DNA of 38,406 nt from Candidatus Bathyarchaeota archaeon (lineage in GTDB: Archaea > Thermoproteota > Bathyarchaeia > 40CM-2-53-6), in contig VBBQ01000040.1 of NCBI GenBank assembly GCA_005888755.1, positions 1 through 38,406 of the forward strand, written 5' to 3'. Each line of letters opens with the position of its first letter. The stretch's first letter is position 1. Position numbers and translations under genes: made by a program. Of the stretch, positions 6,199 through 12,881 are shown piece by piece. The notes under the pieces are model-generated. The model searched no databases. It was not told the origin of the DNA and was given only the letters and a program-made list of their open reading frames with translations.

Positions 6199-8592
6199 GT
6201 GTCTAATAATCCTTCAACTCTCTTCTCACCATCTCCAACTCATAATTTTCGGGAGTCCTCCTTGCTTGCGCTCCTCATCTTCGGAACGTTAAGCCTGATG
6301 TTTGCAGCCTCTTTCCCTGCAGTAGTCGCTCAATCTGTTTCATCCTGGAATCCGAACGTTTCCTGCAGTGCGCTGGTGACAACCTTCCAGAATGTCACAG
6401 GCGCCTCTGGAGCCATCTCGACTCCATGGCAGACAAGCTCTTCCACCGGAGGTGTTCCCAACAAGCGGGCCCTTTCTCCACCCTGCACGATCACCAACGT
6501 GAACGGCAAGCCTGTTTCGACACTCGTCCAGATTAACGGAATCTACCTGCCACACCTGACTTACGGTGACTGTTCCACAACCTACAACTCCGTCAATGGG
6601 GGCGGCCCTTACCCAGACCGTAATGGAGACGGAAAGTCAGACACGTTCTGCGATGATTACGGTGACATTCACTCAATTGGAGGAGGAAGTACCGGCATCC
6701 ACATTGAATTTGACCAGGACTGGATGGCCAGGGGATATTGTGGCCCTGGACACTTCCCATGCGACAACAACACCATCACCCAGTACTTCTCCACGGGAAG
6801 CACCTCCCTGGACGTTCAGGGATTTGTCTACTGGGACGCAGGCCACTGGGAGCTCCATCCATTCACAGCCTGGAAACTCTCCTCAAGCCCCCAGCCCCTA
6901 ACAACCAGTTTCACGTACTCCCCATCCAGTCCCTCACCTGCCACAGCGGTCAGCTTCACCGGAACAGCCACCGGAGGAACGGGGCCCTACACCTTCAACT
7001 GGAACTTCGGAGACGGCGGGTTAGCCACAGGCGCCACTGCAACCCACTCCTATTCCTCTGCAGGAAGATACACGGTGACACTGACAACAACTGACTCAAA
7101 GACCACTACCGCAACCTCCTCGCAAATCGTCAGTGTAGGCGCGCAGAATCAGACCACGTACAGGTTCAACCCTACAGATGATACATACGTTGAACAGGAT
7201 ACTCCAACGACTAACTATGGCACGTCTACGGAGATAACAACGGACACTAGTCCAATCAAAGACATTCTGATCAAGTTCAACGTCCAAGTCACAGGCCAGA
7301 TCACAAGCGCTACTCTAAGGCTCTATCAGATCGACACGTCCGACAAGGGTGGAAACTTTCACACCGCGCCCGCCAGTTGGACCGAGAGCAATGCAACTTG
7401 GAATAACGCACCGCCCGCCGACCCAGCCATCTTCTACTCACTAGGCCCAGTCACAACCAACATCTGGTACAACGTATCCATGACCTCGCTGGTTACCGGA
7501 AATGGGGTTGTGAGTCTAAGGGTCACATCATCATCACCAACAGGCGACGGGTCTCATTTCGCCTCTAAGGAAAACAGCGGCGGTGCATTCGCACCCCAGT
7601 TGATGATAACTACAACCCCATCCTCATCATCCAATACCGCTCCAACCCTGTCGGTTCCAGCGTCTCAAAACGTGAACGAACTGACGCCGCTAAGTTTCGC
7701 CGTCTTCGCCACTGACGATTCTTCCCAGACGATCACCATGACTTCTTCAGGGCTTCCGAGCGGAGCATCCTTTACCTCAACACCAACCAAAGGCTCGGTG
7801 ACTGGGACGTTCAACTGGACACCTAACGAAGCACAGGGACCCGGAAACTACACAATATCATTCACAGCCACGGACAATGGATCGCCCGCGCTCTCCACCA
7901 GCCAGCCCGTCCTCATAACAGTTAACGAGGCCAACGTTCCACCAGTCATCTCCGCCCCCTCATCTGCCACAGCCACCGTCAATACAACAACCTCATTCTC
8001 GGTCAGCGCGACTGATAGTGACTTACCGACGAATATGATCATCCTCACCACGGGGGGACTCGCCCCGGGGATGAGTTTCCCGACCGTTACAGGAAATCCT
8101 GCCAGTGGAACCTTCACCTTTGACCCGGACTCGACCCAAATTGGAACGACGTTCAACATCACCTTCACGGCTACAGACAACGGCTCCCCAACGATGTCCA
8201 CAACCAAGTCAATCCTCATCACTGTCAAACAAGCTTCCCCGCCAACCTTCGCCAGTCTGTCGTGGACGAAGAGACTCTCACTCTCCCATGCCGGCAACAC
8301 TCAGACGTGGACCGCGAAGGTCACCAACCCCAACCCGAACCTAGCATTATGGGTCAACGTTCGAATCGTCGGCTCAGACACGACGGGCAGGGTGACGTTC
8401 ATCGCTAACTCAGGGCCAGTCCTCATACCGGCAGGCCAAACAGTGACAATAACGGTCAACCAGAGCTTCGACTCTAGCGCCACAGGACTAAGCATCAACT
8501 TCACAGCGCAAATCGACTGGGGCTACTCGTCGAACACTCTCTCACAGCTGAGCACTTCGACCCAGAAGGGCTCCTTCAAGATCGCCGCATAA
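6199..8592 (+). CDS. Secreted multidomain protein: PKD, DNRLRE (CBM96-like) and Ig-like repeats
   Basis: 797 residues from a GTG start fixed by the TATA-like box at 6168-6176. A signal peptide spans about residues 18-45 (LLALLIFGTLSLMFAASFPAVVAQ). Residues about 50-230 are a unique N-terminal region containing DRNGDGKSDTFCDDYGD, a calcium-loop-like acidic turn. A PKD domain follows (about 233-313, with WNFGDG and AGRYTVTLT). Next is a DNRLRE domain (about 318-470; YRFNPTDDTYVEQ, NYGTSTEI, SATLRLYQI, WTESNATWNNAP). Then come two cadherin/He-PIG-like Ig repeats (about 480-675) and a final beta domain. There is no C-terminal membrane anchor, so it is probably released or held by its binding domains. 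Domains of this kind bind polysaccharide or other surfaces. An 18-bp near-repeat flanks the gene. Confidence 0.85.
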   Translation: MSNNPSTLFSPSPTHNFRESSLLALLIFGTLSLMFAASFPAVVAQSVSSWNPNVSCSALVTTFQNVTGASGAISTPWQTSSSTGGVPNKRALSPPCTITNVNGKPVSTLVQINGIYLPHLTYGDCSTTYNSVNGGGPYPDRNGDGKSDTFCDDYGDIHSIGGGSTGIHIEFDQDWMARGYCGPGHFPCDNNTITQYFSTGSTSLDVQGFVYWDAGHWELHPFTAWKLSSSPQPLTTSFTYSPSSPSPATAVSFTGTATGGTGPYTFNWNFGDGGLATGATATHSYSSAGRYTVTLTTTDSKTTTATSSQIVSVGAQNQTTYRFNPTDDTYVEQDTPTTNYGTSTEITTDTSPIKDILIKFNVQVTGQITSATLRLYQIDTSDKGGNFHTAPASWTESNATWNNAPPADPAIFYSLGPVTTNIWYNVSMTSLVTGNGVVSLRVTSSSPTGDGSHFASKENSGGAFAPQLMITTTPSSSSNTAPTLSVPASQNVNELTPLSFAVFATDDSSQTITMTSSGLPSGASFTSTPTKGSVTGTFNWTPNEAQGPGNYTISFTATDNGSPALSTSQPVLITVNEANVPPVISAPSSATATVNTTTSFSVSATDSDLPTNMIILTTGGLAPGMSFPTVTGNPASGTFTFDPDSTQIGTTFNITFTATDNGSPTMSTTKSILITVKQASPPTFASLSWTKRLSLSHAGNTQTWTAKVTNPNPNLALWVNVRIVGSDTTGRVTFIANSGPVLIPAGQTVTITVNQSFDSSATGLSINFTAQIDWGYSSNTLSQLSTSTQKGSFKIAA

Positions 8593-8641
8593 AACCTGAA
8601 ACCGAACGGCGCGGGGAGAGGCCCACGTTCCGTCTAGGAAT

Positions 8642-8659
8642 GTACCTCAAGCGACCGCC
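8642..8659. repeat. 18-bp direct repeat flanking the 6199-8592 gene (right copy)
   Basis: GTACCTCAAGCGACCGCC, partner of the copy at 6030-6047 with two mismatches. It starts 49 bases after the stop codon. Confidence 0.45.
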
Positions 8660-8779
8660 AACACTAGCTGTCTGAAACCTCATTCCTCTCCCCCCAATTT
8701 CTTCATCTCCTACGTTTCGCGGAAGAGTGATCTAAATAGAGACCAATTTCGGCGTTCCTCCGGCTTATGGCGCAAAACC

Positions 8780-8787
8780 AAATTTAG
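8780..8787 (+). promoter_or_regulatory. TATA-like box of the lplB-lplA operon
   Basis: AAATTTAG is centred about 22 bases before the ATG of lplB, with no ribosome-binding site between. A second A/T-rich stretch (CTAAATAG) lies about 45 bases further upstream and could be an alternative. Confidence 0.45.
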
Positions 8788-8804
8788 CCCATGCTCACTT
8801 CTCT

Positions 8805-9110
8805 ATGAGCACCGCGAAATTGGAAAAGTTGAAGTCCGCGGACTACAAGGCTCCCGGCGGAAAACTGGTCAGGATCAGACTGAAAGAGGATCAGGGCCAG
8901 ATCCGGTCGGTCAAGATTACGGGAGATTTTTTCCTGATTCCCGAAGAGAGTCTGGGGAAACTTGAGAAAATGCTGGAGGATGTTCCCTTGCGAGAGCCGG
9001 AATTGCGTCTTCTAGTTGACCGGTTTTTCCGCGGGACGGGGGCTCAGGGGCTAGGGGTTTCCTCTGATGATTTTGTGAAAGCAATACTCTCAGCGAAGGA
9101 GACGGTATAG
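8805..9110 (+). CDS. lplB: Lipoate-protein ligase accessory (C-terminal) subunit
   Basis: 101 residues from an ATG. The sequence matches the small C-terminal domain that bacteria fuse to LplA but many archaea encode separately: ADYKAPGGKLVRIRLK, IRSVKITGDFFLIPEE, LEKMLEDVPL, and a C-terminal helix. In Thermoplasma acidophilum (established work) this subunit is needed with LplA for lipoate adenylation. The stop is three bases before the TTG of lplA, so the two are co-transcribed and made in equal amounts. The frame carries no catalytic residues of its own. Confidence 0.85.
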   Translation: MSTAKLEKLKSADYKAPGGKLVRIRLKEDQGQIRSVKITGDFFLIPEESLGKLEKMLEDVPLREPELRLLVDRFFRGTGAQGLGVSSDDFVKAILSAKETV

Positions 9111-9113
9111 ATC

Positions 9114-9881
9114 TTGGAAACCTGGCGACTGGTCGATATTGAGTATCCTGATAATCCGTTCATGAACATGGCGGTGGAGGAAGCGATACCCCGGGTCGTT
9201 GGGGAGGGAAAATCTCCCAGTACCGTCCGTTTCTGGCACAACTCCAACACGATTGTTATCGGTTGTTTTCAGTCCGCCCGGCTGGAGGTGAACATGGAGG
9301 CTTGCAAGGAGACCGAGACCGAGATTGTCCGGAGGTTTACCGGCGGGGGCGCAGTATACCATGACAGTGGGAACTTGAACTATGCGATATCGTTGCGGAA
9401 GGGTCATCCACTGGTTCCAGGCCTGAATCTGCAATCTGTATTTGAAAAACTCTCAGAAGGCTCAGTCCAGGGCTTACGTAAGCTCGGAGTGAAGGCCCAG
9501 TTTCAGCCTGTAAACGATATCCAGGTTGACGGAAAGAAAGTGTCCGGGGCTGCGGGAAGTATTCGGTGGAACACAATATTCCATCATGGCTGTATTCTGG
9601 TTGGTTCGGACTTGAGTATTCTTGGGAAGGTGTTGAATGTTCCGCGGGCGAAGCTGGAGGATAGACATGTTGCGAGTGTGCAGAAGAGAGTGACGACTGT
9701 GCGGGACGAACTGGGACGAGACGTTTCCACACGCGAGGTTCGGGATGCTATTGTGAGTGGGATTGAGAGCTGTTACGGGGTTAGGGTAAAGTCTGGGGAT
9801 CTGACAAAAGAGGAGTTGGGTTTGGCAGAGGAGTTGTATCAGACCAAGTATAGCCGGTTGGAATGGAACTTGGAGCCCTGA
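9114..9881 (+). CDS. lplA: Lipoate-protein ligase A, catalytic subunit
   Basis: 255 residues from a TTG start three bases after lplB. The family motifs are all present: WHNSNTIVIGCFQ near residues 41-53, RRFTGGGAVYHDSGNLN at 73-89 (lipoyl-AMP binding), NDIQVDGKKVSG at 134-145 with the catalytic lysine K142, and HHGCILV at 157-163. The C-terminal domain found in E. coli LplA is absent and is supplied by lplB. The enzyme attaches lipoate to the E2 or GcvH proteins of 2-oxoacid dehydrogenase or glycine cleavage complexes; none of these genes is in the window. Its last 43 bases overlap the convergent gene at 9839-10114. Confidence 0.93.
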   Translation: METWRLVDIEYPDNPFMNMAVEEAIPRVVGEGKSPSTVRFWHNSNTIVIGCFQSARLEVNMEACKETETEIVRRFTGGGAVYHDSGNLNYAISLRKGHPLVPGLNLQSVFEKLSEGSVQGLRKLGVKAQFQPVNDIQVDGKKVSGAAGSIRWNTIFHHGCILVGSDLSILGKVLNVPRAKLEDRHVASVQKRVTTVRDELGRDVSTREVRDAIVSGIESCYGVRVKSGDLTKEELGLAEELYQTKYSRLEWNLEP

Positions 9882-10114
9882 TCCTGATCAAGACTCGGCT
9901 CCGCCTTGGTCAAAGGCTGTATTCTCCTGTTCGCACCAGGCATAGTGATCTTGGTCAATAGCTCGCCGTGGGTCCGGAACCAGTCGGGGATAATGACAGC
10001 GCGCAGTAATTCTTGAACCGTGACTCCCCTCTCCTTCGCCTCTGCGTCTATTAGGTTGAAGGTCTGCTGTCCGAACGCTACCATCACTTTTATCGAGGAC
10101 ATGTTTTTTTTCAC
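9839..10114 (-). CDS. Small ribbon-helix-helix-like protein
   Basis: 91 residues from a GTG (complement 10112-10114); an ATG four codons later is an alternative. The N-terminal half has a short beta strand (IKVMVAFG) followed by two helices (TFNLIDAEAKERG, TVQELLRAVIIPDWF), the shape of ribbon-helix-helix DNA-binding or antitoxin-like proteins. The second half is polar and probably disordered. No partner gene of a toxin-antitoxin pair is adjacent. Its 3' end overlaps the 3' end of lplA on the opposite strand. An A-rich tract precedes the start. Confidence 0.5.
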   Translation of the reverse strand: MKKNMSSIKVMVAFGQQTFNLIDAEAKERGVTVQELLRAVIIPDWFRTHGELLTKITMPGANRRIQPLTKAEPSLDQDQGSKFHSNRLYLV

Positions 10115-10205
10115 ACCATTTTTTTCTGACTCGTTGTCCCTAAGGGTCTTAGAGAAATGGCCCGAAGAGATACTTTAGACGACTGGTACGTTTACAGGCT
10201 GGAAA

Positions 10206-10214
10206 TCATATAAG
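10206..10214 (+). promoter_or_regulatory. TATA-like box before the DUF1801 gene
   Basis: TCATATAAG is centred about 33 bases before the GTG start at 10243. Confidence 0.5.
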
Positions 10215-10242
10215 CCTGCCGGAAAAACCGGTTCTGAAAACC

Positions 10243-10641
10243 GTGCCCGCGAAGAAGAGCGCGAGAGCGGAGAGCGTCGACGGTTATCTCGTGGCGCTGC
10301 CGGAAGTTATGCGGGCCGCGCTCGAAAGGCTTCGCAAGATCATCAAGGCCGCCGCACCCGGAACAGGTGAAGTCGTCAGCTACAGGGTTCCAATTTTCAA
10401 GCTTCAAGGTCATCCCCTGGTTGGCTTCGGCGCGGCAGGGAATCGCTGTTCGTTCTACGTCATGAGTTCGAGCATGATTCCCAAACTCGCACTCGCACGA
10501 GCAGACGAGCTAAAGGGGTACGATGTCAGAGGTGCTACCATACACTTTTCGCCTGACAAACCGCTTCCGGCCGCGCTTGTGACAAAACTTGTCAAGGAGC
10601 GCATTGCTGAGAACGAGAAACGAGCGAAAAGGCGAGTCTAG
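10243..10641 (+). CDS. DUF1801 (YdhG-like) protein
   Basis: 132 residues from a GTG start. It follows the DUF1801 pattern: VDGYLVALPEVMRAALERLRKII, then GEVVSYRVPIFKLQGHPLVGFGA, a strand CSFYVMS, and ATIHFSPDKPLPAALVTKLVKERI at the end. The fold is small alpha/beta, related to frataxin-like/YjbR-like domains, and the biochemical function is unknown. A second, more divergent member of the same family is at 32289-32723. The gene has its own TATA-like box and converges on the frame at 10638-10937, overlapping it by four bases. Confidence 0.82.
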   Translation: MPAKKSARAESVDGYLVALPEVMRAALERLRKIIKAAAPGTGEVVSYRVPIFKLQGHPLVGFGAAGNRCSFYVMSSSMIPKLALARADELKGYDVRGATIHFSPDKPLPAALVTKLVKERIAENEKRAKRRV

Positions 10642-10937
10642 AAAGTTGTTCTTCTCGTCTTGCCACGCTGGGACAGGTTCTCCTCCAGAACACGCCTTCC
10701 GGGTCCGTACCCGTAGGTTCTGAGCCACAGCTTCACGATTTCGATGCATTTTTGACAACGGATCCTCCTGGCCTGGACGAGCTTTCTCTTCCATATCTCT
10801 CGGGTGGCGTTCCAGCTCTCCTGGCTCGCCCGTTTCAGCTGAGCACTCTTGTTATAGTAGCCTGTCCAATAATCAATCCAGCCGCCGGGTGTTGTGGGTG
10901 CAGATTGTCCATGTCCTACAGGATGATGACCGGCCAA
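10638..10937 (-). CDS. Hypothetical basic protein, start uncertain
   Basis: 99 residues from a TTG. The open frame continues upstream to about 11030 without a stop or a standard start. The extra part reads FPGLSQLDIIEQ and YRCPDNLDWRPG, which looks coding in character. The main part is rich in Trp, Tyr, Arg and Lys (GGWIDYWTGYYNKS, KRKLVQARRIRCQKC, LWLRTYGYGPGRR). A CxxC pair at RCQKC and the upstream YRCP cysteine could bind metal. I do not recognise the family. This may be a true small protein or a decayed gene. Confidence 0.35.
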   Translation of the reverse strand: MAGHHPVGHGQSAPTTPGGWIDYWTGYYNKSAQLKRASQESWNATREIWKRKLVQARRIRCQKCIEIVKLWLRTYGYGPGRRVLEENLSQRGKTRRTTF

Positions 10938-11086
10938 TCCAGGTCTCCAATCAAGATTATCAGGACATCTGTATGACCTTTTCCCTGCCTGCTCGATAAT
11001 ATCAAGCTGAGAGAGTCCGGGAAAACTTATCTTCCATCATTCCGCCCTCTCATCATATCTCTAGGAAGCGGAGCGAACAATTCAAC

Positions 11087-11188
11087 ATGCCAGAGGATTC
11101 TGGGAAACGTGGACAGCCTGCTCGCAATAGCAAGAGCAGGCGTAGTCGTAGGCAGAGACGGTTCGAATCAAAGAAACACAAAGAGTAG
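11087..11188 (+). CDS. 33-residue very basic small protein (candidate)
   Basis: ATG to TAG, 33 residues, with about half being Arg, Lys or Ser: KRGQPARNSKSRRSRRQRR, then KKHKE at the end. Such composition suits an RNA- or DNA-binding peptide. An AT-rich stretch (CATCATATC, about 11051-11059) lies about 30 bases before the ATG. No family is recognised and the length alone gives weak support. The 200 bases after it up to 11387 hold nothing I can identify. Confidence 0.35.
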   Translation: MPEDSGKRGQPARNSKSRRSRRQRRFESKKHKE

Positions 11189-11387
11189 GACGCTGCTCTT
11201 CGAGAGAATCTCGTCTTTGCGGGGTCCCGCCCAGGTGTCCGGAAAAAAGCTCCTTGGGGAACCTCGCTCTTCTCGAATCCTATGGTAAACTTGAGATCTC
11301 TCTCAGGTGAATCAATCTGATCGTTGTACTCGGGATCTATTCGGGGGTCTAAAAAGGGGGGAGGTTGACGGAGCTATTATCGGATGA

Positions 11388-11906
11388 TTACGCTTTGAAG
11401 AACGGTGCATAAGCGAGAAGTGTCTCGCTCTTGAAGATGCCTGGGAGGTTACTAACTCTCTCAACGGAAGTCTTCACAATGTCTTCAGAGGTTCTTGCTT
11501 GCCAGAGGGCGACTATGTCGAACTGTCCGGGTACCGTAGATGCTTCTACGAAGCCTGGGATGCTGCTGAGCTGCTTGATGACGTTCTCGCTGGTAGTGTG
11601 CTCACATGTTAACAAAGAAACGCCGAGAGCCATTTGGTTCTCGAATTTCTTGGTCGGCTGAATACCGTCGAAGCCGGTGTGAGTGTCGGTGGTGACTACG
11701 TCGCTGATGTTGCGGATTTCTTTGACTGTCTGGTATACGTTGTGTGGTGTGTTTGGTTTCAGGCGTAGAACTAGGTCGTATCGGCCTGTGACCGGTGCGA
11801 TCATGTCAATCTGGCTGTTTCGCTTTAGCTCCTCAACCACGTTGGTGCTGCGGCCCGGATTGACGGTCGCGAACACGTAGGTCGGGAAATTCATATTGGT
11901 TTGCAT
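11388..11906 (-). CDS. Lrp/AsnC-type regulator-like protein with two RAM domains and no DNA-binding domain
   Basis: 172 residues from an ATG. It consists of two tandem copies of the ligand-binding RAM (AsnC_trans_reg) domain. The first is at residues 8-84 (TYVFATVNPGRSTNVVEELKR, GRYDLVLRLK, TDTHTGFD). The second is at about 92-172 (ALGVSLLTCEHTTSENVIKQL, GQFDIVALWQA). The winged helix-turn-helix found in Lrp is missing. Such proteins bind amino acids and can oligomerise with full-length Lrp paralogues. It is divergent from the ACT-domain gene at 12012, with palindromes between the two starts that could be its own or a partner's operator. Confidence 0.85.
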   Translation of the reverse strand: MQTNMNFPTYVFATVNPGRSTNVVEELKRNSQIDMIAPVTGRYDLVLRLKPNTPHNVYQTVKEIRNISDVVTTDTHTGFDGIQPTKKFENQMALGVSLLTCEHTTSENVIKQLSSIPGFVEASTVPGQFDIVALWQARTSEDIVKTSVERVSNLPGIFKSETLLAYAPFFKA

Positions 11907-11918
11907 TGTTGTTTTTTC

Positions 11919-11967
11919 TACTGCATTTTATTGCAATACAGTAACACCCGTTACTTGCTTATAAGAC
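11919..11967. promoter_or_regulatory. Divergent promoter region with palindromes
   Basis: Between the two regulator genes lies TACTG...CAGTA (arms 11919-11923 and 11939-11943) around an A/T-rich core. On the minus strand this core would be the TATA-like box of the double-RAM gene. Overlapping it is a perfect GTAAC-ACCC-GTTAC inverted repeat (11941-11954). GCTTATAAGAC at 11957-11967 is a good TATA-like box for the plus-strand gene. Palindromes sitting on both promoters suggest shared or auto-regulation. Confidence 0.5.
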
Positions 11968-12011
11968 TTTTATTCCAGACCCGCGGTATATTACACGAGG
12001 AGCAGAAAGAG

Positions 12012-12722
12012 TTGACGGCTCAAAGGAACAGCGTAAGCGTCCCCGAAGCGGTACGAGAGATTCTGACCAGAAACTACCCCGTCTACCAATGCCTCAAAAT
12101 GAAACTCATGAACTTCCACTCCCTCGCACAACTCATCCAACCACAAGTCAAACAACTCAGCGGGAAAGATGCGACCATCAACACGCTAGTCGTAGCGATC
12201 AAGAGATTCTCCGACACCCTATCCAACGACAAGAGCCCTGACGCGTCGAGAGTTCTCAAGGACGCAAGAATCTCGCTTTCGAGCGGCATAGTAGACGTGA
12301 CCATAAGAGCCCCAAAAACCCAGTTCTCAACCATAATCAAAGAATTATCAGAAGTCTGGGGCGATCTCTCGGAGTTCCCACACATCTTCCCACTCTCAAA
12401 CTCGATCAAACTCATCCTCCCCGGAGAGGACTACGCACTAGTCCGAGGAAAACTAGAGCATCTTCGAGAGGCCACGACACAGGCGAACGTTGCCAAGCTG
12501 ACACTCAATCTTTTGCCACGCGCTGAGATGACCCCTGGAATAGCATCCTACATCACTGAATTATTGTTCAGAAACGGCATCAACATCCTAGACGCGTTTC
12601 TAGGCTACGGAGACATCATAATGGTCGTCGACGACAGAGACGGACCCCTAGCTTACGATGTTCTACAGGGAGAAATACACGGCTCCACCAAATGGAGAAG
12701 CAACGAAAAAACCGCTGAATGA
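12012..12722 (+). CDS. ACT-domain putative regulator
   Basis: 236 residues from a TTG at 12012. The frame is open further upstream to 11901, but that part overlaps the TATA-like box at 11957-11967 and the start of the divergent gene. A GAGGAG at 11997-12002 precedes the TTG by 9 bases. The N-terminus (VPEAVREILTRNYPVYQCL, then HSLAQLIQPQV) looks like a helix-turn-helix. The middle is alpha/beta (IVDVTIRAPKTQFSTIIKEL). The C-terminus has an ACT-like unit (GIASYITELLFRNGINILDAF, DIIMVVDDRDGPLAYDVL). ACT domains sense amino acids, which fits the divergent RAM-domain partner. Confidence 0.65.
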   Translation: MTAQRNSVSVPEAVREILTRNYPVYQCLKMKLMNFHSLAQLIQPQVKQLSGKDATINTLVVAIKRFSDTLSNDKSPDASRVLKDARISLSSGIVDVTIRAPKTQFSTIIKELSEVWGDLSEFPHIFPLSNSIKLILPGEDYALVRGKLEHLREATTQANVAKLTLNLLPRAEMTPGIASYITELLFRNGINILDAFLGYGDIIMVVDDRDGPLAYDVLQGEIHGSTKWRSNEKTAE

Positions 12723-12845
12723 TCAACGACAGTCCTCCTCAGCTATTGGGCGATCATGTGGACAAGCTCTTCATCTTCGGCTGGGTCAGATTACGTACTG
12801 GGCTGGTTGTTCTTCGATCCGCCATATTTTTCGGTTGGGTAACCC

Positions 12846-12852
12846 GTATATC
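12846..12852 (+). promoter_or_regulatory. TATA-like box of the surface-protein gene
   Basis: GTATATC is centred about 33 bases before the TTG start at 12882. Confidence 0.4.
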
Positions 12853-12881
12853 CCCACCCACCCATACCTTAACGGTAGCTT

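Noticed and set aside
7848-8300. 150-residue minus-strand frame inside the secreted protein gene
   Set aside because: Mirror of a Thr/Ser/Pro-rich coding strand, which rarely makes stops on the opposite strand.
9839-10114. Toxin-antitoxin pair around the ribbon-helix-helix-like gene
   Set aside because: Neither neighbour resembles a toxin; one is lplA and the other DUF1801.
11158-11172. GGTTCGAATC, which looks like a tRNA T-loop
   Set aside because: No matching acceptor, D or anticodon arms lie within 80 bases; it falls inside the small basic ORF.
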